The notes under the pieces: model-generated
What the model was told of the DNA's origin: nothing
Databases searched by the model: none
Seen by the model: only the letters and a program-made list of their open reading frames with translations
Assembly (NCBI GenBank): GCA_037127255.1
Contig: JBANSL010000002.1
Span: 40,154,892-40,218,891 of the forward strand
Origin: Persicaria tinctoria
Lineage: Eukaryota > Streptophyta > Magnoliopsida > Caryophyllales > Polygonaceae
DNA length: 64,000 nt
Reading direction: 5' to 3'
In this document: piece after piece, positions 45,395 through 57,914 of the stretch
Layout: each line of letters begins with the position of its first letter
Numbering within the stretch: position 1 is the first letter of the stretch
Made by a program: the position numbers and the translations under genes

Positions 45395-46597
45395 TGATAG
45401 AGTCTATTTTAATCATGTAATTGCATATTATATTAGCTTATTTCCATGCATATTTTACCTATTTTATAGTTAATTTGTATTATTTGATTTAGAGTCTACA
45501 CTAGTACTTTTATACATTTCAGGTATTTTTAGACTGAATCGCGTAAATTTGGAGGTTGCTCGTAACATATGAGATCGTTTTGCAAATAAGAAGGCAAGAT
45601 TGGCCGGGCTGATGAATGGCGACGCGGCTCCGGAGCAGGACCTGTGCTCCACCAAAGCATTACTAGTTTCTTCATATATATTTATATTAAATTAGATACT
45701 CCGTATTATTTATATTGTTATATATTTTTGTATGATGAGATATTATATAGATTGATTAGGTTTTATTTTGCTTACAGTATATATACATTCATTCATACGA
45801 AAGAAACAGAGAGCCGACTTAGAGACCGGCCGTGATTCACTTTTACCATATAACCCTAGATATGTTTTGTCTTAGTTTTATGAAGATCTAAACTCTTCCG
45901 TTTCGTCTATAAATTGAAGCTTTGATTTGATAAAGTTGTGAGATTTCTATTCTTGTTCTATTCCTATTAATTCGTATTGATTCTTTTGCGAGTATTGATT
46001 GATTTCTTCTAGTCCGTACAACTAGTTGAGATTATTGCTAGGATTTTGTAGATTCCTCGTAGCGAACCTTAATCCATAGTAGCAATCATGCCTTTTTAGG
46101 ACTCGTAGGACTAAACTGGTGTGTAGAGAATCAATTACATGTTGAATGCTGACTCGTAGCTTGGTGTTGCATGTATCCTGGTTAATCCTTAATCTTAATG
46201 CTACTATTAGGTTGAATCTTAACCGTGTTAGGGTTATCTAATCAGTAAGGGTTACTAGGACTCGTAGGACTAGTAATTTACACAAGATCAGGACAGGAAC
46301 AATAATAGGATGAAAAGATAACTTGAAGAAAATCAACGATCAACTAGTCAAATTAAAGTGGATATTTGTAGATCAAACTATCTTCTTAATTGTTATCTCC
46401 GTTATTTGTTTATAGTTTATTTTCTTTTCTTTCTTATTCTCATCACACCAAAACCCCTATTTTGTCTTAATTGGTAAATAGACTTAACTTAGGAATAACT
46501 TGATTCTCTGTGGGATCGACTCGTGCTTACCACGCTACATTAGTTAGTAAGTTCGAATTTATTTTGATACGGTTTAGGCGACTAAAACCGTCTATCA
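45395..46597 (+). repeat. F1 3' LTR
   Basis: 1203 bp, preceded by the purine-rich AAGCATGGGGTAGTT. It is colinear with the 5' LTR and followed by GTATG. Confidence 0.92.
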
Positions 46598-46624
46598 GTA
46601 TGTATTGAGATAAATTAGGATATT

Positions 46625-47500
46625 TGTTAGATATATCTTTCCTTATATCTTTATCACATCTTATCTAATTAGGATAGAATTTCTCCCCTACATGTATCTA
46701 TTTAATCAAGTTCAATCAATGAGAAAACACAATATTTTTCCTATCAAAATAGTTCATGATATCAGGTTTAACCACGATCCTTTAACCCCTAAACCTACCG
46801 TCGGCCCTATACACATCCGCCACCTTCTTCCGCCACCACTACCACCGATCTCATGGCTCAACTGCCACCGGCTCTAACCCCTGCCTCTCCCTATCATCTT
46901 CATCCCTCTGATCATCCGGGTCTCTCTATTTGCCTGGTGATTCTCAAGGGGGACAACTATCAAGAATGGACTGTCGCTATGAAAAACGCCTTCTCTGCAA
47001 AACGCAAAGATGGTTTCATCGACGGATCCATTACCCAGCCGACCGCCACTTCCTCCGATCGTCAATATTGGAGGTCTGTCAATGCAGTGCTGATAGGATG
47101 GATTGCTCAGTCAATTGAGCCATCTCTTCGCTCTACAGTCCCTTATTTCTCCACCGTCAAGAAGCTCTGGGACGATCTCTCTCAACGTTTTTCTATCGAC
47201 AACGACCCTCGAATTCTACAGTTGCAATCTGAAATCGCCCACTGCCGCCAGGATAATCAGTCGGTCTCGGCCTATTTTGGCCGCCTTACCAAACTATGGA
47301 AGGAACTTGATTCTCACCTGGCTCTTCGTGCTTGTACCTGCGACAACCATGTCAAAGAGCGGGATGAAGTGCGCACTCATCAGTTCCCCATGGGTCTTGA
47401 TGATCTCGGCTATGACACTCTTCGTTGCACCGTTGTCGCTCAAGATACTCTGCCCGGCCTCAATAAAGTGCATTCCCTCGCCTTTCAAGAAATTTGCGGG
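46625..47500 (+). mobile_element. RE1/Ale-like Copia 5' end with gag
   Basis: A short LTR-like stretch (TGTTAGATATATC... ending CTATCA at about 46746) is followed by a primer-like TGATATCAGG (46757). The gag is at 46853: LKGDNYQEWTVAMKNAFSAK and KLWDDLSQRF are typical of the Ale/RE1 gag. It is open for about 215 codons and then runs into unrelated sequence (GGGTC repeats) at about 47500, so the element is interrupted. The RT-RNase H piece at 59081-60125 may be its other part. Confidence 0.7.
46853..47500 (+). pseudogene. Copia (RE1/Ale-like) gag, 3'-truncated
   Basis: The start ATG at 46853 (MAQLPPALTPAS). The gag core has HPGLSICLVILKGDNYQEW and SIDNDPRILQLQSEIAHCRQ. A Cys pair occurs in RACTCDNHVK. 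The zinc knuckle expected further on is absent because homology stops near residue 215 (SLAFQEIC). No stop lies inside, so this part is less decayed than its neighbours. Confidence 0.8.
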
Positions 47501-47985
47501 TTGAATGGATTCGGGTTGCTTCGGGTTTCGGGTTGAAATATTTGTGCCAAAACCCACGTTTTATGGGTCGGGTCGGGTCGGGTCTTCAGGTCGGGTCACG
47601 TTTTGACTGGTCTAGATTCATTAGAGATATAGCATGAAATTGCCTAGTAAAGGGAAGTCACAATGAAGTGCATTATTTTATTGAAAACCATGAAAGGAGG
47701 TAAAATTTGATATTGCTTTTGACACGTTGCATGATAAGAGGATGGAGGACTTTATATTTCCATATAATGCTCAAATTGTTATATCCTAGCCTTACCTATG
47801 CTTATGCATCACAAAAGCCATATTATGCCTTATTTCAATTATTGCTCCACATGTTTTAAATATTCTTTACCTTATTTCCTATCCGGGGATTATGTTGAGA
47901 ATGGAATTACATTATGGAGATTATTATATGGTGTTTGTGTTGTTGTTATTATCATATTTGGAGTTTGGAAGGAATGTTTGAAATA
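47500..47985. other. GGGTC-type tandem repeat and AT-rich DNA
   Basis: Between 47498 and 47600 there are many GGGTTC/GGGTCG units ('gggtcgggtcgggtcgggtc' near 47565). The rest is AT-rich with no gene. Confidence 0.6.
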
Positions 47986-48602
47986 TATGGAAAATTTAAC
48001 GAGTGAGAAAAAATCCGATCACCTCAGGAGATAAAGGTAGATCGACCCTGCTCGCTGAGATAATAGTTCGGCGAGATTGGACACACAGGCGAGGAGTCCG
48101 AAGCACTAAGTATTCGGGGCCATTCATGACACCCATGTTTGCAACTCACGATAAGACAGTGCTGAGGTTAGAGAGGTAAAAGCATAACATTGAAAAAAAA
48201 GCATTGAGCGATGAGTGATAGATGATGAATCTTATGAAGAAGGAATGTGGAAATTCAATTTGGAAAGTACTCCATTTCCCCGGACCATTAGCACCACATT
48301 GCCAAAAATCTCCCACATTTAGCCTTTTGTCTATCTACTCCTTTTTTAGCTTAAATAAAGTCCTCTTGATTATTGTTGCTTTGTCACTTATGGATTGTTT
48401 TTGCATAACCCTCCTTTTGTGAGTAGATGTTGCTTTTTATTGCACATGCATGGATTTGTGGCACTAGTACCTTTTCAATGATGGTAATTGATTGTAGGGT
48501 TATATAAGAATGAATCTATAATGTTGAGAGTTTTGAATTCTTCCCCTGAATGACCATCCAAGTTATTGCTTTGGGACAAGCAAGCTTAAGTATGAGGTGA
48601 TT

Positions 48603-49214
48603 TGATGTCCATGATTTGTTCCATGTTTTATATCTACTTTTATATCGATTTCTGCATGCATTTCATGCATTTGGTTTAGATTAATACAGCATCTATGTAG
48701 TTTATGCTTATTTTCCAAATTATAGAGTCTACACTAGTTTTTATTTAATTTCGCAGAAATCGGACGCACTTTGGAGCTTAAAGGAAAACTCATGAAGAAG
48801 CTAAGGATGGTGCAGCTCGAGAAAAGACCATTTTTCAGCATTCATCATTCTGAGCCAAGTTCTGATGTCTTCATGAGAGTTGTAGCGCCCTCGAAAAGAG
48901 CTTTCCAATGCATGCTCATATGCGTCAATCCGACGAATGAGGACTCGGAAAAGTGCGCTTCAAGAACAGAGCAAAATGCTGAGACCTGAAGGAACTTCAA
49001 TATCGACCAAGTCTACTCGATATCGACTCGACCTTGGTCGAAAATCTCCAAATCGACTCAATTTGACCAGCAGACAAGAGGGCAACTCGATATCGACCTA
49101 TAGTGGTCGATATCGACCAAAAATCGACTCGACATTTGCCCCGGAAGCCGAAATCGAGTAGCAGAAGTGAAGCTGAGAAAAGTCACTTGATATCGACCCA
49201 CTCTGGTCGATATC
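48603..49214 (+). repeat. F2 LTR copy 1, first part
   Basis: Starts TGATGTCCATG. It contains motif cluster 1 (49000-49214): at least nine TCGATATCGAC/CTCGATATCGA-type motifs or half-sites, for example ACTCGATATCGACC near 49084 and GGTCGATATCGACC near 49107. Confidence 0.8.
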
Positions 49215-49467
49215 TGTAACGGCCCAGGATTATGATTCCCGGGTTACGTTTCGAGGGATGAAACCCCTCGTTAGGATCTTGCGCCCCGAGTACAGGTTGA
49301 AGGTTTGAATTTCCATTCTAACACTTTCAAGTGGGATTTCATACCCAAATTCAAAGGGATCATTGGAATCCCCGGGGAAGTCCCCTGTACCTGTCGTAAG
49401 TCTAAGCGTGAAAAACCAATAGTCATACAAATAGCGGAATCAAGGTGTAATACAAGAGAGTGCCACG
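49215..49467 (-). repeat. 3' LTR terminal part of the 8.7-kb element
   Basis: Nearly identical to 54790-55043 (TGTAACGGCCC, 'gatgaaacccctcgttagga', 'aatccccggggaagtcccct'). Similarity stops at 'agagtgccacggca'; the sequence to the left in element orientation is not alignable by eye with the 5' LTR. Confidence 0.8.
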
Positions 49468-52400
49468 GCATATGGAAAGTCTCGTCCCCGAGACTAAAAT
49501 CAAAACAAAGTAGGGGATGAAGTTGGAAATGTGTGAGTCCAAGGACCATTCCATTGATACCGTAAGTGCCTCATAAGTGTCCCTATGAGATTCTCACAGT
49601 ATCGTCGTCATGGCCATAATATCCCCGATAGGTCGTAGCGAGAGTGTGATATGGGCCCCTACCACATCCTTACCCCGACTTCTCGGTCATATCATAACTC
49701 AAAAAGCACTACGACATCTCCACTAAGTCTTAGCAAGCAGTCTATAAGGGCCCCTATAAAATGCTTGTATCCACTTCGTGGGGCGTCATAATGCAAGCTC
49801 GGTCAGAAAATTTTAAAATGGGTTCATAAGTTTAAAAATGATTAGTCTCAAAATCATTGGAATTCTCGATTGCATTCGATTTCTCAAAATCCAAGTTAGT
49901 TCCCCTTTTTTTTTTACACCATTTAAAATCCCTTAGATCCGATGTTAGTCAAGAAAATTTCAAATCTCAAGAGGTGTAATCATCCACCTCTAAGGCTAAT
50001 CCCATATTTTCTTGCTAGGTTCCAAATCAAAATCAGATTTCATCAATTCGGTTCTAGCACCCTAGCAATTCCAATTCACGACATCATATAACATATAACA
50101 ATCGTATAACATAACAATCGTATCATGCCTTCATAACCAGGTCACACCCATGTCAAGGATAGTCACATGACATGACAGATCTAGCATAGCATCGTAAATA
50201 GTAGGATTCATCACATCATATGGAAAGTTGCACATTAGCACATCATACTTACGCTACTACCAAACATCATCACATTAGAGGCAAACAAGTACCTCTGCAC
50301 GTTAGCATTTTATCAAGCTCGGGGGAAGACTATGTCAGTATTAATAGCTCACTATTGGTTATGGCAATTCATCAAGGAATCAGCATTGTCTATCGCATAG
50401 AATTCGCAAAACAGTCGGCCCCAAGTAAAGCATACACTAGATCACATCCTCAAGAGAATTTACTTATAACTATCAACCATAACAAGACACGACCACTACG
50501 TACTCCTTATCTCTCGCATCAAGATCAACCTCATCAGGTCCACCAACTCAAATCCGATACTATTTCTAAATACCATTGCATCCCGCTCATATACAACTCT
50601 CTAGCCTCATAACGATTCGTAATCAAGACCAAATCCCCAAAACCGACTACTAGGCATCCCAAATCATATGCCATTAAGCCATCTAAAGATCAATCTATCT
50701 CAACACCCAATCTCACGTCCTACTTTTCACTCGACCATCTAAACCATCTCATGGAGTTCCCAATCGCAAAATTCCCTTAAAAGACCCTTATTTCGATCAG
50801 CCTAATTAAAAACTCGATCGACTACCAAAACTCTCTATAAAGTGTACCCTCATCCTAGAGGTCCTCTACTAGTCTCATCTTCACCTTCTAAGAGAAATCC
50901 CAAGTCCTCGACTGAACTGCTCTCTCGATCGACCTCGGTGCTCCTTAACAATCTCGCTTACTCTTCCCATCTGCCTGACCATTATCTCCCAAGGAGACAT
51001 CTCGAATCCTCTTGCTAACCTGATCACACTTACTGTACCACTAATCACTCTCACTAGCCATCCACCTCTAAGAACCCAACTCATACTGACCATTTCACAC
51101 CTGACACTCCCATCATTATCCTCGGCATCACCAACACAAGCATCCTACCTTGCTAGAATCCACTCAACCGCCTACTCTCGACAACTCTAATGCAAAAAGC
51201 CGTCTAGTGCTAACTCATAACCACGAATCACCGAGTTCCTCATCAGCCGTGTCTATCCTAAATGATCGATCACAAATTCGACCTGCTTGTCCCATTCCGA
51301 ATATCACGATACCTAATCATCCACGACTCCTCATCTAACCTATCCTAGATCATCGTCTCAGTATATTCCCAATTTATTCTCATTCCAAATCTTACTAACC
51401 TTAATCATTCGAAATCCTCAAGTCATTCTACTCTAGTTCCTCATCTCTTCATATCCTAAATTGCCTCAAGCTCCCACTTCTTAACCATGACACCTTACCG
51501 TCCAAGGCCTCTTTTACCGATCATCATTTCTGCGGAATCCCTAAACTGCCATCACTCGAGTTTCCCAAGTCCCACATCTTCGCCAAACCTTTTAAAATCC
51601 TTCTTCCTCTAGCGCTCTCAATGTCTCACGCTTTCCTAGTTCCCAAATTTCAAGCTCGGAATCTCCCTATCTCAATCTCAAGCCTACAGTCTTACTAGAA
51701 TTCTCAACAACACCCTTGCCTAGCTACCAACCTTTCCTCGAAGATTCATCTCACATCCTCAAATATCTTGATAGCCATAATAACCTCCACTCATAAATCC
51801 CGATTCATTCCCTACGCTAAAACCCTCCAACAACGCATCTAGAAGTCCTTCACTCACGAATTCTCCAAACACTACCATTTCTATCTGAACAATCCCCAAC
51901 TACTCATCACACGTACATCTCTGATATGAACAACCTAATATCCAAGATCAATAATTTCCCAAGCAACCTCATACTACTCTTCCTTAGCATTCCTCAACTT
52001 CATCGTTTCCAAAATCCCCTCCTAATCATAGCATACACAACCTAGTCCCAAATTCTATGATTCCTTAGACATTCCTTAACCAATCATCCTCAATGCCGCC
52101 CACGATCCGCTACTACTCTCTCATCCACCTCCAGAACTACACTACCGACACTTCTAGCTAGGAACTCTCTCTCGAAATCTCGCCATACTAGCTCTACTCC
52201 TCAACGAAGACCTACCTAGAAGATCAACTACACTCACTGACCACTATCTCCGACAAGGTCCCACTCACTCGGCTAGACCCTTGCTGACGCATTTTCCATG
52301 CACCTCATTTTCACACAACCCATGACCCAACTCAAAGACCTCAATCTACCTATCTCTTTCCGATCTAGCTTACCGGATAATCTCACGACTCATACTCAAG

Positions 52401-54768
52401 GGAGAAACGCCATTAACCATATATACCCTACATCTTACTTACTAGCACATCAGTATACTAGAGTATCAAAGCATATCATCATAGGCACAAGTCAGTCAGG
52501 TAATCATTAGATACCATTTCAGCACATTAGTCATCACACCTCCAATTAGGTCAGTTCTAGGCCTACCGCACAACATCAATTCCGACTAATAGGAGAATCC
52601 GTGATTGAATTAAGAATGCCCTTCCTCGGGTCAGTTGGGAGAATCCTACTCACGACTGCCGTTCTTGAAGCATATCCTTCCTTTTTTCCATTGGTGACGC
52701 TGTCCTTGGAGTCTATAGGTTATGGACCCACCACGCTTCCGTTGCACCGTTCCGGTGCCACTTGGTCATCAGCTCTTCCTTTTGTGTCGACGATCATCAA
52801 GGGATCGCAAGGGTTAGAAGTTACGGAGATAGGGGAGAGACAAGGGCGGACATCACACACCCTTAAGGGTTTCAGACACGCACCAGGACTAGGGACGACG
52901 AGATCGAAGATAGAATCCCAACCCGCGGATTACAACGATGCCCTTAGGGTATTCCATAGGGTTATAATTGTGGCACACAAACACATGACAATCACGAATA
53001 TCTTCACATCATTCCACACTAACATGCACCTATCTTCATGAGTAGCGATCTATGCATTCATAACATGTTCAGATAATCAACTATTACATGTACGCGAAAC
53101 AAACTAGCAATCTATCGTTTCATTTACTAATCATGCTTTGAATATTAAGGACATGAATGCACAAATTGACATGGGACATATGCGGTACAAGTCATGCAAG
53201 ATCTAGCAACATCACAGGATATCACATGTACAAATTATCATTCACTTGGATACACACATAAGCAAGTCATAACAATGTGGGGTCAATGAGAGCATATCGA
53301 GACGCACCCTAGTAACCATGATAAGGGGTATGGTTAGGTCATATAGGGGCAGGCAGCGACTATCACGTCATATATATCCATTTTCACATAGTAAGACAAG
53401 TATGTCACATAATCATACGAGAGTCTAGAATTGGGAGGTATATGTCCTACATGATACTAGCAATACTCATTAAACATGTACACGACCAACAGAGTTCAAT
53501 TAGATCAATTTAGCATGCTAAGGATTCATTCCAAATGTTAATCATTCAACGAGGGTTGACCACACTATCATGGACCTAATTCAAGTGAGAGAAACAATCA
53601 TAGGAATTCATTCATGAGGCATATATACTCATTCACAATTGTAATAATGCAAGATATCAGACAAGTCATGCTGAAATATATCTGTGCATTATGTCATGAA
53701 ATTAGAAGGAGGGTTACTATTATAACCGAAAAGAATCTTCTAAGGACAATCACCGACTCATTACCTCATTTCCCGTGGGACACTAGTATGACTCGCTAGG
53801 TAAGACACAAGGACATTCACACTATTTTTGAGAGGTGAGGGTAGAACTCGTGTTTAGACTCTTGTGGTAAGAAGACACAGTTGACCGGTATAAGAATCAA
53901 GAAGGATAACTCCATAAGACAAATCACTTCTAACTCAAAATTGTTTTATTGATCACCCTCCCTAAAATACTCATGAATTCCCCATATCCGACAAACCCCC
54001 GAAATTAGCTAGTTGATCGACCCAAATTTTCCCATAGAAATCACCAACGTCAGGTATGAGACTCGATAGAAGCATAGATGGTGGGATATCAAGCAGGACT
54101 CGAAACGGAAAGAGCGGACACTCCTCGACCCTTTCTAACATGCCTAAATGTTTTGGTGGGACGGTTGACGGAGTCAAAATCATCAGGGGTCTGAATTATA
54201 GAAGAGCTATTCCGACAAAACAGGAATTCCAATGACATAAGAATGAGGTATTCTCCCACTATCTCGTTTGCAGAGTTACTCAATATATGCACGGTTATCC
54301 TAAGCACAATGGCACTCAGCATGGAAGCAATCAACGACATTAATATGATCCCCTTCAAGGAGGATCGCCCTCGGGCCCAATTTGATATAAAGCATACAAT
54401 TACAGAAACAATCTATGCCGTCCTTCGAGGGACGGCCGACCGGAGGGGCAATTACCTCACGGTCTTCTAACCCAAGCTACTCCAACCCTCGGGCTCCTTG
54501 GAGTCTTCAAACCTCGTCTGTAAAAAAAAAGCTAGTATTTTGCCTACCCGTTCCTAACTACATCCAATAGGGATGGTCTAGCGCGTTTACTACCCCTTCG
54601 TTTCCCATTGTTTGATTACCAGATTTATTGAGTCAAGTTCATATTTAGTCCTTTTGAGCTAGCCATATTAAATTCATTTTTTCCCTTTCTAAAACATTTT
54701 GTAAAACCATTTGAAAACCTTGGGCCATTTTCAAAACCACTTCAACCTATCATACTCGGTTTGCATAA
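49468..54768 (-). other. Interior and unresolved LTR part of the 8.7-kb element
   Basis: No domain recognised in any frame. 50600-52300 is strikingly pyrimidine-rich on the plus strand (purine-rich on the minus). A 146-codon plus-strand frame at 52601-53041 (MIELRMPFLGSVGRILLTT) runs opposite to the element and shows no known motif. The 3' LTR start is not identifiable. Confidence 0.4.
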
Positions 54769-54785
54769 CCTGAGCTCTGATACCA
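54769..54785 (-). other. Primer binding site of the 8.7-kb element
   Basis: On the minus strand TGGTATCAGAGCTCAGG lies four bases after the LTR end. This fixes the orientation of the element. Confidence 0.85.
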
Positions 54786-54789
54786 TCTT

Positions 54790-57700
54790 TGTAACGGCCC
54801 GGGATTATGATTCTCGGGTTACGTTTCGAGGGATGAAACCCCTCGTTAGGATCTTGCGCCCGAGTACAGGTTGAAGGTTTGAATTTCCATTCTAACACTT
54901 TCAAGTGGGATTTCATACCCAAATTCGAAGGGATCATTGGAATCCCCGGGGAAGTCCCCTGTACCTGTCGTAAGTCTAAGCGTGAAAAACCAATAGTCAT
55001 ACAAATAGCGGAATCAAGGTGTAATACAAGAGAGTGCCACGGCAGAGCCGGGTCAAAACGAAATCAGTAAGCGTATTTATCGAAATCTAATAGGCGATGT
55101 TAGTGAGGTTAGACAATTTCTTTGTGATCGCCTAAGAGAGTTCCCACATCACGGAAGTAAGGAATAATCATGCTACCAAACAAACCTAAAAAAAATATGT
55201 ATGCGGGGCGGTGTCAGATCGAAGCCCTACGCAATATAATCCCAAACAAGCAGACACATACACACGCTAGTCCTAATAAAGATGCTTCTAGATGCAAGGC
55301 GGAATATTAACACACTAACATGCCCCTAAGATCAAGTGCATAAATATAATAAGGCCTTAGCACCGAATACCAAGTGGTATATCCCTCTCCTACCTCCACC
55401 CCCTTCCGATAGGGCAGAGACTGGTCAGCTGGTGAATGCATTCCATATAATCGGGTGGCACGCATGCCCAACCCGTATCCACAATAAAGCCCGTAGGCAT
55501 CTCATAATATAAGGAAGTTCATGACTCGATTGACTCAGGATGGGACCCGATGAGACTAGGTCGTCCTATAACCCTAGCAATGACTCTAGTTACTTCACAG
55601 ATAACGACCGTTCTGTTTACAAAAGCAATGAGTAAACGAATGCTCAATCATAAGTGCAATCCTAGCAGGATACTACATGACATGCTTTATCATGAATGCA
55701 AGCACCTAGTATGCACATGGCTACAAGCAGGGAGATCTCTTTTCGAATCTGAGTGAGCTCATATAGGAACTCACCTGGCTATGCAGAACAGCATAATAGA
55801 AGATCCGGCATACATCATTCATAATCACAAAGTATCACCTAGGTACACATCAGAACATATATGTATAAGTCTACGTCTAATCATCCAAGCACTCAAGCAT
55901 ATCATTCAACGAGAATAGTAACCATATCGAAATCATCATTCCGTCAAGTTCAACCATTCATCATATTGTCACATTCCACGAGACCATATCATTCTCCATA
56001 ATTCCCTTAGCCACATTCACATTCTCATAATAACATATCCGTATATATCTCATCAGTTCATTATAGTTCATAAAGTATAAGTCAAGCGATACATAATTCT
56101 AACGTCTCATACCCTTAATCATTAATACAGGTCATTAGTCCACACAAAACATGCTATTAGTCACTCAATCATATCATCATGCTAGTTAGTCATCGATCAC
56201 ATAATTCCCATGTTAGCCCCGAAAACCGCCTAAAAAACCGAGTCAACTAGTTAGAAATTCCAAACTTGGAAAATGTTCGTCACAATCCTTTTTAAATCTG
56301 ATAATACCTTTTTAAATCTCCAAGTCTCGTAATATTATATTTGTTTTAAATCACCATAATATCATATCTTTAATCTCAAAATAACATTTGTATTTTAATT
56401 TCAATAATATTATATAATATTTCAAATACTATTTCATAAAATATTTCTAAATCCTTTAAAATTCCAACTATTTTATTTAATATATTTTAGCAAACAAAAA
56501 TCCCTTTTATAATCTTAACTCTTAAGACATAATATTATTTGGGTCATTTTATCAAAAATCAGGCCCAATTGGAATTAGGCCCAAATTTTATCTTCTAAAT
56601 TTCGGATCCACAACCCAACCCATTCCCTTTAATGAACCGGTTTCATTTTTATTTAAAGAAAACCGAACCGAACCCATCCCTTTTAAAACAAAAGAAAACC
56701 GGACCAAAATCGGTACGGTTCACCGTCTCCCCCAATTGTCCCACTGCGTTCGAAAAAAGAAGGAAAGGATGGAGCTTTGGAGCTCGCCAGCGACGATACC
56801 TAACTCCGACCACTCAACCGACACCCAAAGGCACAGAATCGACAAAAAGGAGGAAGAAGAAGGAAGGGAGAAGCTCACCGAGGTTTCAAAGGTTCGCCGG
56901 AAAGCGCGTCGGGCTGGATTCGACTCGCCAGAGATTCGATTGGGCTTCGTCAGAGGTCGTTCGAGCTCGCCGGAGACCCGAACCGCCTTTTCTTGGCCTG
57001 TGGGGGAATAAGAGGCGTAAGATGCACCTTTACAATTGATTCAGAGAGGAAGGGAGTGAAACAACCCTTACCGGATGCGTGGAAGGAAAACGGGAAAGAA
57101 GGAGAGGAAGAAGGGCTCGGCGGTCGGCGACTGGAAGCCGGGGCTCCTGGGCGGCGTCGAGTTCAGCTTGGCTGCGTCGGACTGCGGTGGAGGAGGGAGG
57201 AAGCTGCTGGATTGAGGCTGAAGAAGGGAGAACGAGAGGGTTGCAGCTGCTGCTGCGTGTGCTCTCGGAGAGCAGTGGGAAAGGAGGCAGGGGACGACGG
57301 TTCTTGGCGGTGCTCTGCTGTTGATGGGAAGGGGTGGTGGCGGATGCTGGGGAGTGTGGTGGTGACTGGTGTGTGTGGGGGAAAGTAAAAAGAGCTTATC
57401 TCTTAAAGTGATAAAAAGGGAGGGGGAGAGCTCTGTGTTGTTCAGACATGAAAACGAGAGGGGAGGGAGACATCAGACAAGCAATGGGGTTTGTCAAGAA
57501 AAATGAAGGGAAAGGAGGGGAATCTCTTCAGATTGTCTTCTTCTCTTTGGCGTGGAAGATATGGGCAGTGTTTGCCAAACAAGGACAGGATACAGATTAG
57601 AAACAGAGATGGCAGTGCCCCTCAATTTGCCAAACAGATTGGGAAAATTACAAAATACCCACAGATTAGGAAGAAAGAAGAGGTGTGGTCCCCAAACGTT

Positions 57701-57914
57701 CAACTATCCGAGATTCAAAACTCCAAAACCCGCTTCTTCGACCGTATCTCGACTCGTTCAAAATAAGTTTTCAAAGTTTTTATTTTAGGTCGGAAATCCG
57801 CTTTAAGAGTTCTAAAATCCGAGTTAGATGAGTTTTTCGCTAAATTCCGCTTTTAAATTCATTTTGATTTTCCTTTTTCCGAGAAATTAGGATTTAAAAG
57901 TCCGAGCCTTTACA
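54790..57914 (-). repeat. 5' LTR of the 8.7-kb element (3.1 kb)
   Basis: TG...CA borders on the minus strand. The part 56740-57400 is GC- and purine-rich on the plus strand, so the minus-strand transcript would be CT-rich there, resembling a leader. Plus-strand open frames in this part are not supported. Confidence 0.7.

Larger units (their letters stand above)
40165..46597 (+). mobile_element. Non-autonomous Gypsy-type LTR element (F1)
   Basis: LTRs lie at 40165-41381 and 45395-46597, both starting TGATAGAGT and ending CTATCA. The target duplication is GTATG (40160-40164 and 46598-46602). The primer site TGGCGCCGTTGCCGGGGA begins at 41385, as in Tat/Athila-branch elements. The interior (4 kb) has a gag remnant but no protease, RT or integrase, and includes an exon-intron-like segment. 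This is a LARD-type or derivative element that depends on a partner for movement. Confidence 0.9.
49215..57914 (-). mobile_element. 8.7-kb non-autonomous LTR element inserted in F2
   Basis: On the minus strand, the 5' LTR runs 57914 to 54790 (TGTAAAGGCTC...GGCCGTTACA). The primer site TGGTATCAGAGCTCAGG is at 54785-54769. The far end at 49215 again reads TGTAACGGCCC on the plus strand. The target duplication ATATC lies at 49210-49214 and 57915-57919. I find no gag, RT or integrase in the interior, so it depends on a partner (LARD-like). Only the terminal 252 bases of the two LTR ends match well; the rest of the left LTR is different or strongly diverged. Confidence 0.75.

Noticed and set aside
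52601..53041. 146-codon open frame in the interior of the 8.7-kb element
   Set aside because: Opposite to element orientation and without any domain I recognise; it could be real but I have no evidence beyond length.
56632..57390. Several open frames of 80-135 codons on the plus strand in the 8.7-kb element's LTR
   Set aside because: They are antisense to the element, within an LTR, Arg/Gly-rich by composition, overlapping in all frames, with no recognisable motif.
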